Source: Verrucomicrobiia bacterium (GTDB taxonomy: Bacteria; Verrucomicrobiota; Verrucomicrobiia; Verrucomicrobiales; DEV007). From it: a DNA stretch of 64,000 nucleotides. The notes below the pieces were generated by a model. The model worked only from the letters and a program-made list of their open reading frames with translations, was not told the DNA's origin and searched no databases. The DNA lies in the NCBI GenBank assembly GCA_030427505.1, contig JAUICH010000003.1:1-64000 (forward strand). The letters run 5' to 3'. The position numbers and the translations under genes are program-made. Shown piece by piece: positions 54,096 through 64,000 of this stretch (positions are counted from its first letter, which is position 1; each line of letters opens with the position of its first letter).

Positions 54096-55379
54096 CTAGC
54101 GTGGCGGTTCCTGCCGGAGCGCGGGGATGTTCCCCAGCCAGGTAGAAAGGACACAGCCGACTAAGGCCAGTAACATCAGGAGAACCACGCCTCCATGAAG
54201 CTCTTTGGAAGGGTAGATCAGGAGGGAGGAGACGAACCCTATCAAACCCGCTCCGTAGGCCAGTCCGGTCAGGAGGCCAAACACCTTTCTGCCCGCTGGC
54301 GAATCGTTGGTAAAGGTCAGCGAGGCGGGCAGAGCGCCCAGGATGAGGGCTCCTCCCAGAAAGCCAAAGGCGGGCATCCCGGCGAAGTAAGCCGTCGCCG
54401 CCGACGCCACTCCTAATAAGAGGCCACCACCTACCAAGATGCCTTCCACGACTTCCTTTCGCTCCAGGGCGTACCGGGCGCGGCGATCCAGCGTGACGAG
54501 AAAGTTTCCCACCCCAGGGGCAAGCCAGACCCAGAACACTACTAGCATATACACCAAGGACAGCGCGCCCGCCGCCAGAGGGTGCACGGCGTTCAATAGC
54601 TTGCGCCCAAACTGAATGCCCACGTACAGCCCAATGATGAGCGCAAAGCGGACCCCGCTGGTAAACCGCTGCATGAAAAAGGTGTATCTCAGGTAAAGGC
54701 GGTAAAGCCAGGACCGGGCCCGGAAGGACTCCAGGAGACTTTCTCGCGCGCCGTCAAAGCGGGGGTCGAGCCGCAGAGTTTCCAGGAAATGCGTTTCCGC
54801 CAGCTTGTGATCGTGACGCCGCAGCGCCGCCCAGCCGGCGTTGAAGTGTGCCGCCGGACTTTCGGGGTCGTCACGAAGTAGGCTCTCCACTTCAATCTGG
54901 GACTCGGCCATCTTGTTCTGGTAGCCCAGAGCCATGGCCAGGAAGTTCTTCGCCAGCGAATTGTCAGCATCCAGGACCAGCGCTTTCTTGGCCCAGGTCT
55001 CCGCGTCCGCCCAGCGTTCCTGGACGAGGTAGGCGTGGGTCTTGATGACATAGGACTCCACGTCCTCGGGATCGATCGCCAGGGCGACGTCCAGAATCTC
55101 GTGGGCTTCTTTGGGCCGTTTCAACAGGCAGAGAATGCGGGCCCGGTGGATGTGATAGGGCGCGTGATCGGCATACAGGGCGATGGCGTCGTCGATGGCC
55201 TGGAGGCTGTCCTTCAGGCGGTTGTCCTGATTCACCAGGCTGACGGAAAGTGCCGCCAGCGCTTCGTGGTTATCTGGCTGGTTAGCCAGGGCCTGTTTGA
55301 AGTAGGTTTCCGCTTCCTCATAGCGGCCTTGCTGGAGAAGCACCCGGCCGTAGTTGAGATGGTCGTCCTGTATTTCCAT
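54096..55379 (-). CDS. TPR protein with C-terminal multi-pass membrane domain
   Basis: 427 residues from the Met at 55379. About five to six TPRs (about 1-195) begin with VLLQQGRYEEAETYFKQAL and continue through DHKLAETHFLETLRLDP. After a basic stretch, seven or so hydrophobic helices (about 220-420) form a membrane domain I do not recognise. TPR solenoids on the cytoplasmic side would recruit a partner to the membrane. The gene follows the TPR-AAA ATPase gene by 28 bases, and TPRs in both proteins suggest that they form a complex. Confidence 0.8.
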   Translation of the reverse strand: MEIQDDHLNYGRVLLQQGRYEEAETYFKQALANQPDNHEALAALSVSLVNQDNRLKDSLQAIDDAIALYADHAPYHIHRARILCLLKRPKEAHEILDVALAIDPEDVESYVIKTHAYLVQERWADAETWAKKALVLDADNSLAKNFLAMALGYQNKMAESQIEVESLLRDDPESPAAHFNAGWAALRRHDHKLAETHFLETLRLDPRFDGARESLLESFRARSWLYRLYLRYTFFMQRFTSGVRFALIIGLYVGIQFGRKLLNAVHPLAAGALSLVYMLVVFWVWLAPGVGNFLVTLDRRARYALERKEVVEGILVGGGLLLGVASAATAYFAGMPAFGFLGGALILGALPASLTFTNDSPAGRKVFGLLTGLAYGAGLIGFVSSLLIYPSKELHGGVVLLMLLALVGCVLSTWLGNIPALRQEPPR

Positions 55380-55407
55380 GCCGCGACGCGCGTTCCGGGG
55401 CCGGTGC

Positions 55408-56844
55408 CTACTTGTTGATGCCCAGGTACTCGAGCACGTCGTCGTAGAAGCCACTCTGGTTGGCGTAGAGGGCGTAGTTCTTAGCGCTCTCGAACCACTT
55501 CCGGGTGGAGGGTTTTACCTGCTTCGCGGTTTTGGCGAGTTGTTTACCGGTGACGGGAACAATGCTGCCGGACTTCATGGCTTCCGCGAGAGCAGCTTCC
55601 ACCGCCTGGTCAAACATGGCTTTGATGTCGGCACCGGAAAAATCCTTGGTCCGCTTGGCCAGAGCATCCAGATCCATGCCGGTCACGGGCTTGCCCTCGG
55701 CCATGATCTTGATGATCTGAGCACGGGCCGGATCGTCCGGTGGCGGCACAAAGATCAGACGGTCGAAACGGCCCGGCCGGAGGAAGGCGGAATCCAGGTG
55801 CCAGGGAGCATTCGTGGCGCCCAGGACCAGCACGCCTTCATTTTCGGCGATGTTCCCGTCCAACTCGGCGAGGAACTGGTTGATCAGCGTGCGTCCGGCG
55901 GAGGTGCGCATGTCTTTCCGGTCCGCCGCCAGGGCATCCACTTCGTCAAAGAACAGCACCGACGGCGCGTGCCGCCGTGCCAGCTCGAAAATTTCGTGCA
56001 GCTTTTCCTCACTCTTGCCGATCCACATGTCCAGGATCTGGTGCAGGCCCACGGAGAGGAATTTCGCCTTGATCTCGCCCGCCGTGGCGCGGCTGATCAG
56101 AGTCTTCCCGCAGCCGGGCGGGCCGTAGAGCAGCACGCCGCCCCCGGCTTTTTTGCCGTAGGCTTCGAAGAGTTCCTTGTTCTGCAGGGGATAGAGGATC
56201 TTCATGCGGATGTCCTCTTTCACCGAGTCCATGCCGCCGACCTTCGCGAAATTCACATTCGTCTTCTCGACGAAATCAAGTTCCAGCTCGTCCAGACTGG
56301 ACCCGCCGCCACGGGGAAAGTCGTCATCATCGTCCTCGTCTTCGTCGTCCTCGTCCCCGTCGGCTTCAGGATCGTAGTAAGCGCCCGCCTGCCAGTCGCC
56401 GGAGGCCTGCGGAGTGATCTTGCCGCCGGTCTCGGGCGTCTTTTTCCCTCCCGCCTGTTCGATGCGCTTCAGCAGGTCGGCATCCGCCAGCGCGGGAAGA
56501 ATGGCGACCGCTTTTTCATAAAACTTGCGGGCCGATTTTCCGTCTCCCTCGCCCAGGGAAAGCTTGCACCGCAGCATCCAGGCGGGGGCGTATTCCGGCG
56601 CTTCCTGGCACAGTTGCTCCAGACGCAGGATAGCTTCGGAAGTCTTCCCATTCAGTTCCAGGATCTGGGCCACGCCCACCCGGGCCTCCAGGTTGTCCGC
56701 GTCCAGTTCCAGGGCGCGCTCGAACTGCTCGCGCGCGTCATCCAGCGAGAAATTCTCCAGGTAAGCCTTCGCCAGCAACAGCACCAGCGGCACGTTATCC
56801 GGAGAGACGGCCAGCGCCTGTTTCAACGATTCAATATCGGCCAT
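55408..56844 (-). CDS. TPR-AAA ATPase with acidic linker
   Basis: 478 residues: three to four TPRs (about 1-125), a linker with an Asp/Glu run (about 159-175), then one AAA+ domain of the FtsH/Cdc48-like clade. Walker A GPPGCGKT (241-248), Walker B LFFDEVDAL (about 296-304), sensor-1 ATNAPW, arginine-finger RPGRFDR and a C-terminal helical lid (DFSGADIKAMFDQA) are intact. There is no protease domain, so it is probably an unfoldase or remodeller. Translation of the downstream TPR-membrane protein begins 28 bases later. A membrane-recruited remodelling complex is inferred; I know of no characterised example with this architecture. Confidence 0.9.
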   Translation of the reverse strand: MADIESLKQALAVSPDNVPLVLLLAKAYLENFSLDDAREQFERALELDADNLEARVGVAQILELNGKTSEAILRLEQLCQEAPEYAPAWMLRCKLSLGEGDGKSARKFYEKAVAILPALADADLLKRIEQAGGKKTPETGGKITPQASGDWQAGAYYDPEADGDEDDEDEDDDDDFPRGGGSSLDELELDFVEKTNVNFAKVGGMDSVKEDIRMKILYPLQNKELFEAYGKKAGGGVLLYGPPGCGKTLISRATAGEIKAKFLSVGLHQILDMWIGKSEEKLHEIFELARRHAPSVLFFDEVDALAADRKDMRTSAGRTLINQFLAELDGNIAENEGVLVLGATNAPWHLDSAFLRPGRFDRLIFVPPPDDPARAQIIKIMAEGKPVTGMDLDALAKRTKDFSGADIKAMFDQAVEAALAEAMKSGSIVPVTGKQLAKTAKQVKPSTRKWFESAKNYALYANQSGFYDDVLEYLGINK

Positions 56845-56965
56845 GGTGTGAATTTGGGTTCGATCCGCGAAGCGGACAATCTAAAAGATTCGAACGGTGC
56901 GGGGCGTGGCGCAGGGCTGATGCGGTTTTGGGAGGAGCGCCGTGGGGCGTGACGGGAGTTTTCCG

Positions 56966-57272
56966 CCAGACAAGGAGATGGGGAGAAGGGAGACAAGGAG
57001 AATTGATGGGGGAGAGCGTCGCGGGGCGGGGCGGGGCGGAAGCTTTCCGCCAGACACGGAATCGGAGCGCAGCGGAGATAGACGGAACGAAGTGAAGTCA
57101 AACAAGGGGAGGGGGAGACAAGGAGAATTTCTGGAGGGGGACGTTTCAGGACGACCGCGGCAGCAGGTTGGCAGAGATATTTCACCTCGGTTTTATAAAC
57201 ACATCGACGAGCGGGAAAGTGCTCCCTTACCAACCTTTCCTTGTCTCCCCTTCTCCCCATCTCCTTGTCTGG
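56966..57272. repeat. Long inverted repeat flanking a purine-rich intergenic stretch
   Basis: The 33 bases at 56966-56998 (beginning CCAGACAAGGAGATGGGGAG) recur inverted at 57239-57272 with only a one-base G-run difference. Between and around them AGACAAGGAGAATT occurs twice directly (56991 and 57116) and TTTCCGCCAGACA twice. It occupies most of the 480-base space between the AAA gene and thiC, which otherwise holds no gene. Origin unknown. Confidence 0.75.
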
Positions 57273-57324
57273 GGGGCCGGCAACGCTACTCCAGCCACGC
57301 ACGCCCCAACACCCCACCACGCCG

Positions 57325-59298
<1,974 letters not shown>

Positions 59299-59480
59299 CT
59301 AGAGACGAAGAAAAGTGGTCGTGTTTCTGCCAAGATCAAAAACGGCCCAGAGAGCAGCGTCGCGTGATGCGGCGGGAGAGCAACCGGAAAATCAAAACGG
59401 CTGCCCGAGGATCTCACAGTCCGAATCCAATCGATGGACGGACAGACAGGAAGGCAGCCAACAACCGGTTCCGGATCGAC

Positions 59481-59577
59481 TCCCTGCGTCGGTATTACCC
59501 GAATCAGGTTCAAAGGGTCTAGCGCCTTCAGAAGCGCAGTCTCAGCCAAAATCCCTCGCGGACGTCAGCTCCCCTGT
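59481..59577 (-). promoter_or_regulatory. TPP riboswitch (THI element)
   Basis: Read on the minus strand: GGGGAGCTGACG opens the element, GGCTGAGA forms the first TPP-binding helix junction, then ACCCTTTGAACCTGAT, GGGTAATACC and GACGCAGGGA close it. All conserved blocks are in order. It precedes thiC and is expected to lower its expression when thiamine pyrophosphate is abundant. The 210 bases between the aptamer and the start codon must contain the expression platform; no clean terminator is evident. Confidence 0.95.
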
Positions 59578-59660
59578 CTGTTCCTATGTGAGGTCAAAGT
59601 AAGGGAGCGAGGGGGGCGGTGTCAAGAGACGGAGGTTGATGGACGCCGGATTGGAAACCC

Positions 59661-61790
59661 CTATTGGTAGATGGAAATTTTTGGGTTTTCCTTTTCGAGT
59701 TTCGCAACACCCTCCGCGCTGACCTGCGTGCTTCTGAGGTCAAGCCAAGAGAGATTGGCGAGGCTGGCGAGAGGGGAGAGATCGCTGACCTGCGTGTTGC
59801 TGAGGTAAAGCTTAGAGAGCTTGGCGAGGCTGGCGAGAGGGGAGAGATCGCTGACCTGCGTGCTTCTGAGGTCAAGCCAAGAGAGATTGGCGAGGCTGGC
59901 GAGTGGGGAGAGATCGCTGACCTGCGTGCTGTTGAGATTGAGTTTCTGCAAGGATTTGCAGCCCGCGATGAACCCAATCTCGGAAATCCCTGACTCTCCT
60001 AAATCTAGTTCAGTTAGCGTCGCAAAATCCGAGGGACTTAGTTCCTCCACCGGCTTGCTCAGAGCTTTTGCCATGGCATTCTGAACGGTAGCTGGTAGAT
60101 CTTCAATCGAACTCTGGCCGTCTCTCGTTCCCTTCTCGCTTGTGATCGAACGGCGAGGCTTCGCAGAAGCCAAGCCTCCTGCCCGGAGGGTTTCCTTTTG
60201 AGCTACGGCTCCCGCGACAGAAACCGAGAAAGGGACCTGCATCAGTTCCCAAAGCAGCTCGTTTCCCAGGAAGTCCACCACACCGCCCTCCGCATAGGTC
60301 GGCTGGCTGGCTCGCAGTTGAAGATACTTGGGATTCCGGCTCAATCCGGTCTCGGTATCCCTTTCCATTCCTTCAGGAACTTCGTCGACGCCTCCATCCC
60401 GAACCTTTCTCGGGACGGGCTCTCCCGTCTTTGCTCCTTCTGGAGTTTCGGAACGCCGCTCCTCCACGGGGCTAAAGCGTTGCATTTCAATAGCGAGGTC
60501 CGACCATTGTTTGAACCATTTTTGTACCTTTGATTGCACCAAGAGGCTTTCCGCGTCTTTAAACCAGTCCCGGATGACTCGCTGAATTAGAAAGATTTGA
60601 ACCCCCTGTGCGAAGCGAAGCTGGTCGCCGCCATCGAGACTCCTGTTTTCGGAGGCGGTATGTCCCCGTAACAGTGCACCGTTTAGAGTGCGTTTTATTT
60701 CTCGGGGATTGTGTTCGGAAATCTTGCGAATCACACTCTCCAACGGCTTCCGGTATGAACTGTCGTCTGAACCCAAATCCGCAAACATGCGCGACCAGTA
60801 CTTTCCGGAGACTCTATCCAGTTCTTCTACCTGAGACTTAAAATAGTCGGCCATCTGCCCTTCGCTGGGCGGAATCTGAATCTCTACTTGGAAGATCTTG
60901 TCGAGATACTTTCGGCTCTTACGCTCATCGAGTCCCGGAGCATGGTCCTCATACGTTTTGCGAACCACTGAATCCACCACGGCCCGATCCAGTCCCACGA
61001 CAAAAATCAGCCGGTCGATATCAAGATAGAGTTTCAACGCCTCAAGGACTTCCAGGGTCACGTCCGGCATGCACCGGTCAAGGTCATCGATGAAGATGAC
61101 CATACGTTCGTCTTTCTCCAGAAATCCTTTAATCCAATTCTTCAGAGTAGATTCGAACTCGTTCAGGAAGGCTTTTTCGGGATGGGAAGCTTTTTGATAC
61201 TCCTCAATAATGTCCCGAAACATTTCACCAGACACTTCTCCAGAAACTCCGGCTGACTTCGGTCCCACGTTGGCGCTGAGCTTTACGTGAGACAGGGCAT
61301 GGAGAAACCCTTTGCCAAGAAACTGTCCAAACATTTTAGCCGCTTCGCTCATACGTCCCAGCGGGTCTTTCTTGGAGAGATTCCGGGTATCGAAACAATG
61401 CAAGATGACCTCGGAAATCAGGCCACGCCAGACATCTTCCCGGGTCCGGTACTTCCAGGGATCGAACCGCACCGGATAGACGACGGGATGCCCTTTCCGA
61501 TCAGTTTTGGACAGATCATTCCAGGCCCGGAGTTGGGTTTCCAACCAGCGCATGGCACTGGTCTTTCCCGTTCCCCAGTCGCCGTAGATGGCTATGGTGA
61601 GAGGGCACACCGTGTTCTTGTGCCGGAGAATATCAAGGGCCGCGCTGAGTTTACTCTCAAAGCCCAGCCTGTCAGGTAACGAAGCGTCTTCTTCAGAGGC
61701 GTGGTCGTTGAGAACCGTCAGGTCCGGTAACATGGCTCCCGGAGGAGTCCGCTTGTCTTGGTCGGGCGCTGTTTTCTTCTTCGCAGCCAT
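59661..61790 (-). CDS. KAP-family P-loop NTPase with C-terminal leucine-rich repeats
   Basis: 709 residues. The KAP NTPase domain spans about 40-420: Walker A GDWGTGKTS (70-78), and Walker B VIFIDDLDRC (231-240) with the family's tandem Asp. KAP proteins are membrane-associated or phage-resistance-linked STAND-like NTPases (PifA type). No transmembrane helix interrupts this domain. A Lys/Arg-rich linker (about 440-580) follows, and then a leucine-rich repeat solenoid (about 589-709) of 22-residue units, LDLRSTQVSDLSPLASLANLSW. A sensor (LRR) joined to a nucleotide switch resembles NLR-like defence ATPases; no effector domain is visible. The 106-base gap to the esterase gene shows nothing. Confidence 0.9.
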   Translation of the reverse strand: MAAKKKTAPDQDKRTPPGAMLPDLTVLNDHASEEDASLPDRLGFESKLSAALDILRHKNTVCPLTIAIYGDWGTGKTSAMRWLETQLRAWNDLSKTDRKGHPVVYPVRFDPWKYRTREDVWRGLISEVILHCFDTRNLSKKDPLGRMSEAAKMFGQFLGKGFLHALSHVKLSANVGPKSAGVSGEVSGEMFRDIIEEYQKASHPEKAFLNEFESTLKNWIKGFLEKDERMVIFIDDLDRCMPDVTLEVLEALKLYLDIDRLIFVVGLDRAVVDSVVRKTYEDHAPGLDERKSRKYLDKIFQVEIQIPPSEGQMADYFKSQVEELDRVSGKYWSRMFADLGSDDSSYRKPLESVIRKISEHNPREIKRTLNGALLRGHTASENRSLDGGDQLRFAQGVQIFLIQRVIRDWFKDAESLLVQSKVQKWFKQWSDLAIEMQRFSPVEERRSETPEGAKTGEPVPRKVRDGGVDEVPEGMERDTETGLSRNPKYLQLRASQPTYAEGGVVDFLGNELLWELMQVPFSVSVAGAVAQKETLRAGGLASAKPRRSITSEKGTRDGQSSIEDLPATVQNAMAKALSKPVEELSPSDFATLTELDLGESGISEIGFIAGCKSLQKLNLNSTQVSDLSPLASLANLSWLDLRSTQVSDLSPLASLAKLSKLYLSNTQVSDLSPLASLANLSWLDLRSTQVSAEGVAKLEKENPKISIYQ
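59721..59918. repeat. Tandem 66-bp repeats coding for leucine-rich repeats
   Basis: Three in-frame copies start at 59721, 59787 and 59853. Copies one and three differ at a single base (a silent Pro codon change); copy two differs at about seven positions. A partial fourth begins at 59919. Each copy encodes one 22-residue LRR. Confidence 0.95.
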
Positions 61791-61896
61791 CGTTAGGCTG
61801 GAATACGGTAGGCTGAGTTTGGAAGCAAGGCTTTCTTATCCAGGAGACTGCTCTTTTGAACCTTTGCAAAACGCTAAAAAAAGTTCGCGGAACTGC

Positions 61897-62961
61897 TCAG
61901 CCCTTCCGGTGCGAAAACAGCCACGGCAGCAACTCCGGCTCGTCATAGGCTTTGGCGGTGCCGCCATGGCCGCCGGTGGGGTAAACGGTGACGCGGTGCT
62001 CGTTGCCGAGCTTTTCGATTTCTTCGTGGGCTTGGTGGTGCCACTTCACGTAGGCGGTGTCGTCTTCGTTATAGAAGAACCAGGTGGGGGCGATGTGGTG
62101 GATGCCGCGGAACTCGTCCTTGCTGGCGGAACCTGCCATGGGGACGGTGGCGGCATAGACATCCGGGTATTCCATGGCGAGGCGGAGGGAGGCGAAACCA
62201 CCCAGGGAATAGCCGGTGACGTAGAGTCGGTGTTCGTCGATGTCCGGCACTTTGGCGGCGAGTTCTTTCACCAGGCTGGTGACGTGGTCGCCGGCGTCCG
62301 GTTCCCGATTGAGGGGGCCCAGGCTCCAGACCTGTTTGGCGGGGCACTGGGGCACCAGGACAAAGCAGGGGTATTTTTCGCGGTTCTCGTCTTTTAGAAA
62401 GAGCAGACCACGATTCACGTTCGGGACCTGCCGGACATTGTCGTCGCCTCCGCTGCCCGCGCCGTGCAAGTAAATGACCAGGGGCAGGGGAGCGCCAGCG
62501 GGCTTGGACTCCGGCGCATAGAATCGAAACACCATGGTCCAGCCGTCGTCATCGGTGAAACGGTAAGGTTTCAGTTGAGCCGTGATGCCGGAGGCGCCGG
62601 AGAGGTCAAGATCGTGCGCGGTCACCCGCGACGTGACCTGGGTGAGGTCCAGCGAATAGGGCTGCGGCGCAAACAGACCAAGCCGCAGAGGGACAGAGGC
62701 CGCCTCACCTGATTTCACCTTTTCATAAGCCGCCTCTATCTCTGGCTGTTCCGCCTTCAGGGCGGCGAGATCGAATTTGTCCCAGGCCACGGCGATGTCC
62801 TCCGCCTCCGGCGTGACGCGCAGGATGAGCCCGTCCAAGCGAGCTTCCTTTACCCCGGCCACGTTCAGGACGCGGCCATTGGCGCCTTTCAGTTCCAGGG
62901 CGGAGGTGGGGGACGCCAAGCCGAAAATCGCCGTCAAAAATAGCAAAACGGTCAGCGCCAC
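61897..62961 (-). CDS. Exported alpha/beta-hydrolase esterase with SHD1-like N-terminus
   Basis: 354 residues if started at the GTG at 62961, which gives a signal peptide (SVALTVLLFLTAIFGLASP). The frame continues to 63225 without better signals, so the start is uncertain. An SHD1-like segment (about 25-80; ELKGANGRVLNV) leads into an esterase/prolyl-oligopeptidase-like hydrolase: oxyanion loop YLHGAG, nucleophile GYSLGG (Ser), and His in GGHGGT near the end. Such dienelactone- or phospholipase-like enzymes act on small esters; the substrate is unknown. It does not overlap its neighbours. Confidence 0.8.
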   Translation of the reverse strand: MALTVLLFLTAIFGLASPTSALELKGANGRVLNVAGVKEARLDGLILRVTPEAEDIAVAWDKFDLAALKAEQPEIEAAYEKVKSGEAASVPLRLGLFAPQPYSLDLTQVTSRVTAHDLDLSGASGITAQLKPYRFTDDDGWTMVFRFYAPESKPAGAPLPLVIYLHGAGSGGDDNVRQVPNVNRGLLFLKDENREKYPCFVLVPQCPAKQVWSLGPLNREPDAGDHVTSLVKELAAKVPDIDEHRLYVTGYSLGGFASLRLAMEYPDVYAATVPMAGSASKDEFRGIHHIAPTWFFYNEDDTAYVKWHHQAHEEIEKLGNEHRVTVYPTGGHGGTAKAYDEPELLPWLFSHRKG

Positions 62962-63195
62962 GGATTGGAAAGCACCAGATGAAATTCCGCGCCCGGAAAG
63001 GTAGAAACATTGGGGGAACACAGCAAGAAACCTAGCAAGGCGGACGGACGGGCTCAAGGCCGATAAGATGGCGGGTTGCCGGGATGGGGGATTGCTGGTA
63101 GGGAGTGCGGCTGCATTCCAAGATCCCTGTAGTAACGCGGAACCCCGCGGGCGAAACCCGGATGACTCCAACACGCGCACTTCACTCCCCAGCCC

Positions 63196-63436
63196 CCGGG
63201 CTGAAAGTCCGGCAGCACAAAGCACAGGTCTTCAGGCCTGTGTTGGGTGCCCTCCCATTTTGCGGGCTGAAGGCCCGCGAGCGAGGGTTCGCCGGGTCCC
63301 GGCGAGTTGGGAGACCCATTGCAGAATTGATTGAGATAGCGGCCATCCGCTCGCGGACTTTCAGCCCGCAATGGTTTTCGGGGGACTTTCCCAGGGTTGA
63401 TACCCTGGGCTTTGTGCTCATGGGCTTTCAGCCCAT
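63196..63436. repeat. Cluster of short palindromes with a shared GGGCTGAAAGCCC core
   Basis: Within the 650-base noncoding stretch 62962-63611 lie at least six hairpins: 63196-63212, 63224-63243, 63262-63278 (GCGGGC-TGAAG-GCCCGC), 63353-63369, 63390-63409 (CCCAGGG-TTGATA-CCCTGGG) and 63420-63436 (ATGGGC-TTTCA-GCCCAT). Four share the core GGCTGAAAG or its inverse. Spacing and sequence are too irregular for CRISPR. They resemble REP-like palindromes; no associated transposase is present in the window. Confidence 0.75.
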
Positions 63437-63611
63437 CTTCAGAGGGAGAACTCTCTGGGCCGGTTTCCGGAAGGGGATTGTCTCGGTCCAAACCCTTTCG
63501 ACAGACTCAACAGATCGAAATTCCGATCATCAGCTGGGATCAGAGGTGAGGGGTTGTCTGAACGTCTGTTCCACAACTCTGCCGGTTCTCAACTAAGTCC
63601 CCGAATCTCTC

Positions 63612-64000
63612 ATGCCCACGCCCCGCTACCACCTCGCCTACGTCTTCGAACGCTTTCCGTCGTTCACGCAGACGTTTTGCGTGCGGGAGATCCTGGAACT
63701 GGAACGGCAGGGGCTGCGGCCGCTGATCTTTTCGATCCGCGACACGCGGGACGAGGCGCAAAAACACTTTCCGCCGGAACTTTACGAGCGCGTTCATTTC
63801 CTGCCGGAAGGCGACGCGCTGGTGGAGGAGGTGAAGCAGATGAAGGCGGACAACCTCCTACCCCAATCCGCAGTGCTGACGCTCCGCCACTGGGGTGAAA
63901 AGGGCGAACGTCCCGACAAACGCCGCGTGCACGAGGCGGCGTGGATCGGCCTGAAGATGCGGGAGGCCGGGGTGTCCTACGCCCACGCCCACTTCGCGGG
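63612..64000 (+). CDS. Glycosyltransferase, 5' part (runs off the window)
   Basis: 129 residues, open at the window's end. YVFERFPSFTQTFCVREILELERQG matches the entry of GT4-type (WcaL/colanic-acid-like) glycosyltransferases, and YAHAHFA at about 122 corresponds to the family's HAHFA motif. It starts with ATG after a noncoding, hairpin-rich stretch. The donor-binding C-terminal half is not visible. Probably a polysaccharide or lipid-sugar transferase. Confidence 0.8.
   Translation, partial: MPTPRYHLAYVFERFPSFTQTFCVREILELERQGLRPLIFSIRDTRDEAQKHFPPELYERVHFLPEGDALVEEVKQMKADNLLPQSAVLTLRHWGEKGERPDKRRVHEAAWIGLKMREAGVSYAHAHFA

Noticed and set aside
55354-56952. 532-codon plus-strand frame opposite the AAA ATPase gene
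   Set aside because: Shadow; the minus strand holds complete AAA motifs.
63196-63436. CRISPR array
   Set aside because: Repeats are short palindromes of unequal spacing and sequence; no spacers of constant length and no cas genes.
63105-63596. 163-codon plus frame through the palindrome cluster
   Set aside because: Translates the hairpins; repeats of arginine/proline, no coding signature.

Overview
The window is a 64 kb, GC-rich (about 60 % by eye) chromosomal segment of a PVC-superphylum bacterium, most likely a marine or aquatic Verrucomicrobiota; Planctomycetota cannot be excluded. The reasons are the families present: DUF1501 and DUF1549/DUF1553 proteins, planctomycete-type c-heme domains, ASPIC/UnbV (CRTAC1-like) repeat proteins, SHD1-domain hydrolases, 'NPYTSP' membrane proteins, Tat-exported sugar-active enzymes and formylglycine-type sulfatases. 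No rRNA, tRNA, CRISPR array, prophage or intact transposase gene was found.

Layout. 0.2-12.6 kb (minus strand) holds a 1452-residue four-CxxCH heme protein with a PQQ-dehydrogenase-like propeller and PA14 domain, a c-heme/FGE-fold fusion protein, a small membrane protein, a fatty acid desaturase, an RRM RNA-binding protein with a clear terminator, and a 1264-residue protein with two ASPIC/UnbV domains. 13-21 kb is a carbohydrate block: DUF1080 hydrolase, xylose-isomerase-like protein, two CxPxR sulfatases and a Gfo/Idh/MocA oxidoreductase. It is interrupted at 16.6-17.9 kb by an AT-richer two-gene module with a perfect 20-bp palindrome in front of it. At 21.4 kb lies an ankyrin-repeat protein ending in an L,D-transpeptidase domain. 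23.6-31.7 kb is a six-gene minus-strand run that looks like one operon: propeller protein, Ig-like protein, DUF1549/DUF1553, DUF1501, c-heme/LRR protein and metzincin protease. 32-33 kb has two related membrane proteins separated by a 202-bp MITE-like element. glnS follows, then a second DUF1501 + heme-DUF1549-DUF1553 pair (35.3-39.7 kb) in which the heme domain is fused instead of separate.

40.8-45.3 kb is a translationally coupled Fe3+-type ABC importer. 45.4-52.6 kb carries a GT39/ArnT-like membrane protein, an EamA transporter, a class IV aminotransferase/lyase, an orphan antitoxin-like protein, small membrane proteins, a DUF697/SHOCT protein and a D-2-hydroxyacid dehydrogenase. 52.8-56.8 kb has a secreted HExxH peptidase and a TPR-membrane protein/TPR-AAA ATPase pair. 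57.3-59.6 kb is thiC under a TPP riboswitch. 59.7-61.8 kb is a KAP-family P-loop NTPase ending in leucine-rich repeats whose DNA is almost perfectly duplicated. The window closes with a secreted esterase, a cluster of small palindromes and the 5' end of a glycosyltransferase gene.

The strongest themes are (i) export-dependent attack on sulfated glycans, with c-heme proteins as the likely electron-transfer partners, in two alternative gene architectures; (ii) short non-autonomous elements in intergenic space (at least two repeated families plus a MITE and a palindrome cluster); and (iii) candidate sensing or defence modules (KAP-LRR NTPase, AT-rich two-gene module, TPR-AAA pair, ankyrin-L,D-transpeptidase). 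All functions are inferred from motifs and context; no database search was possible.
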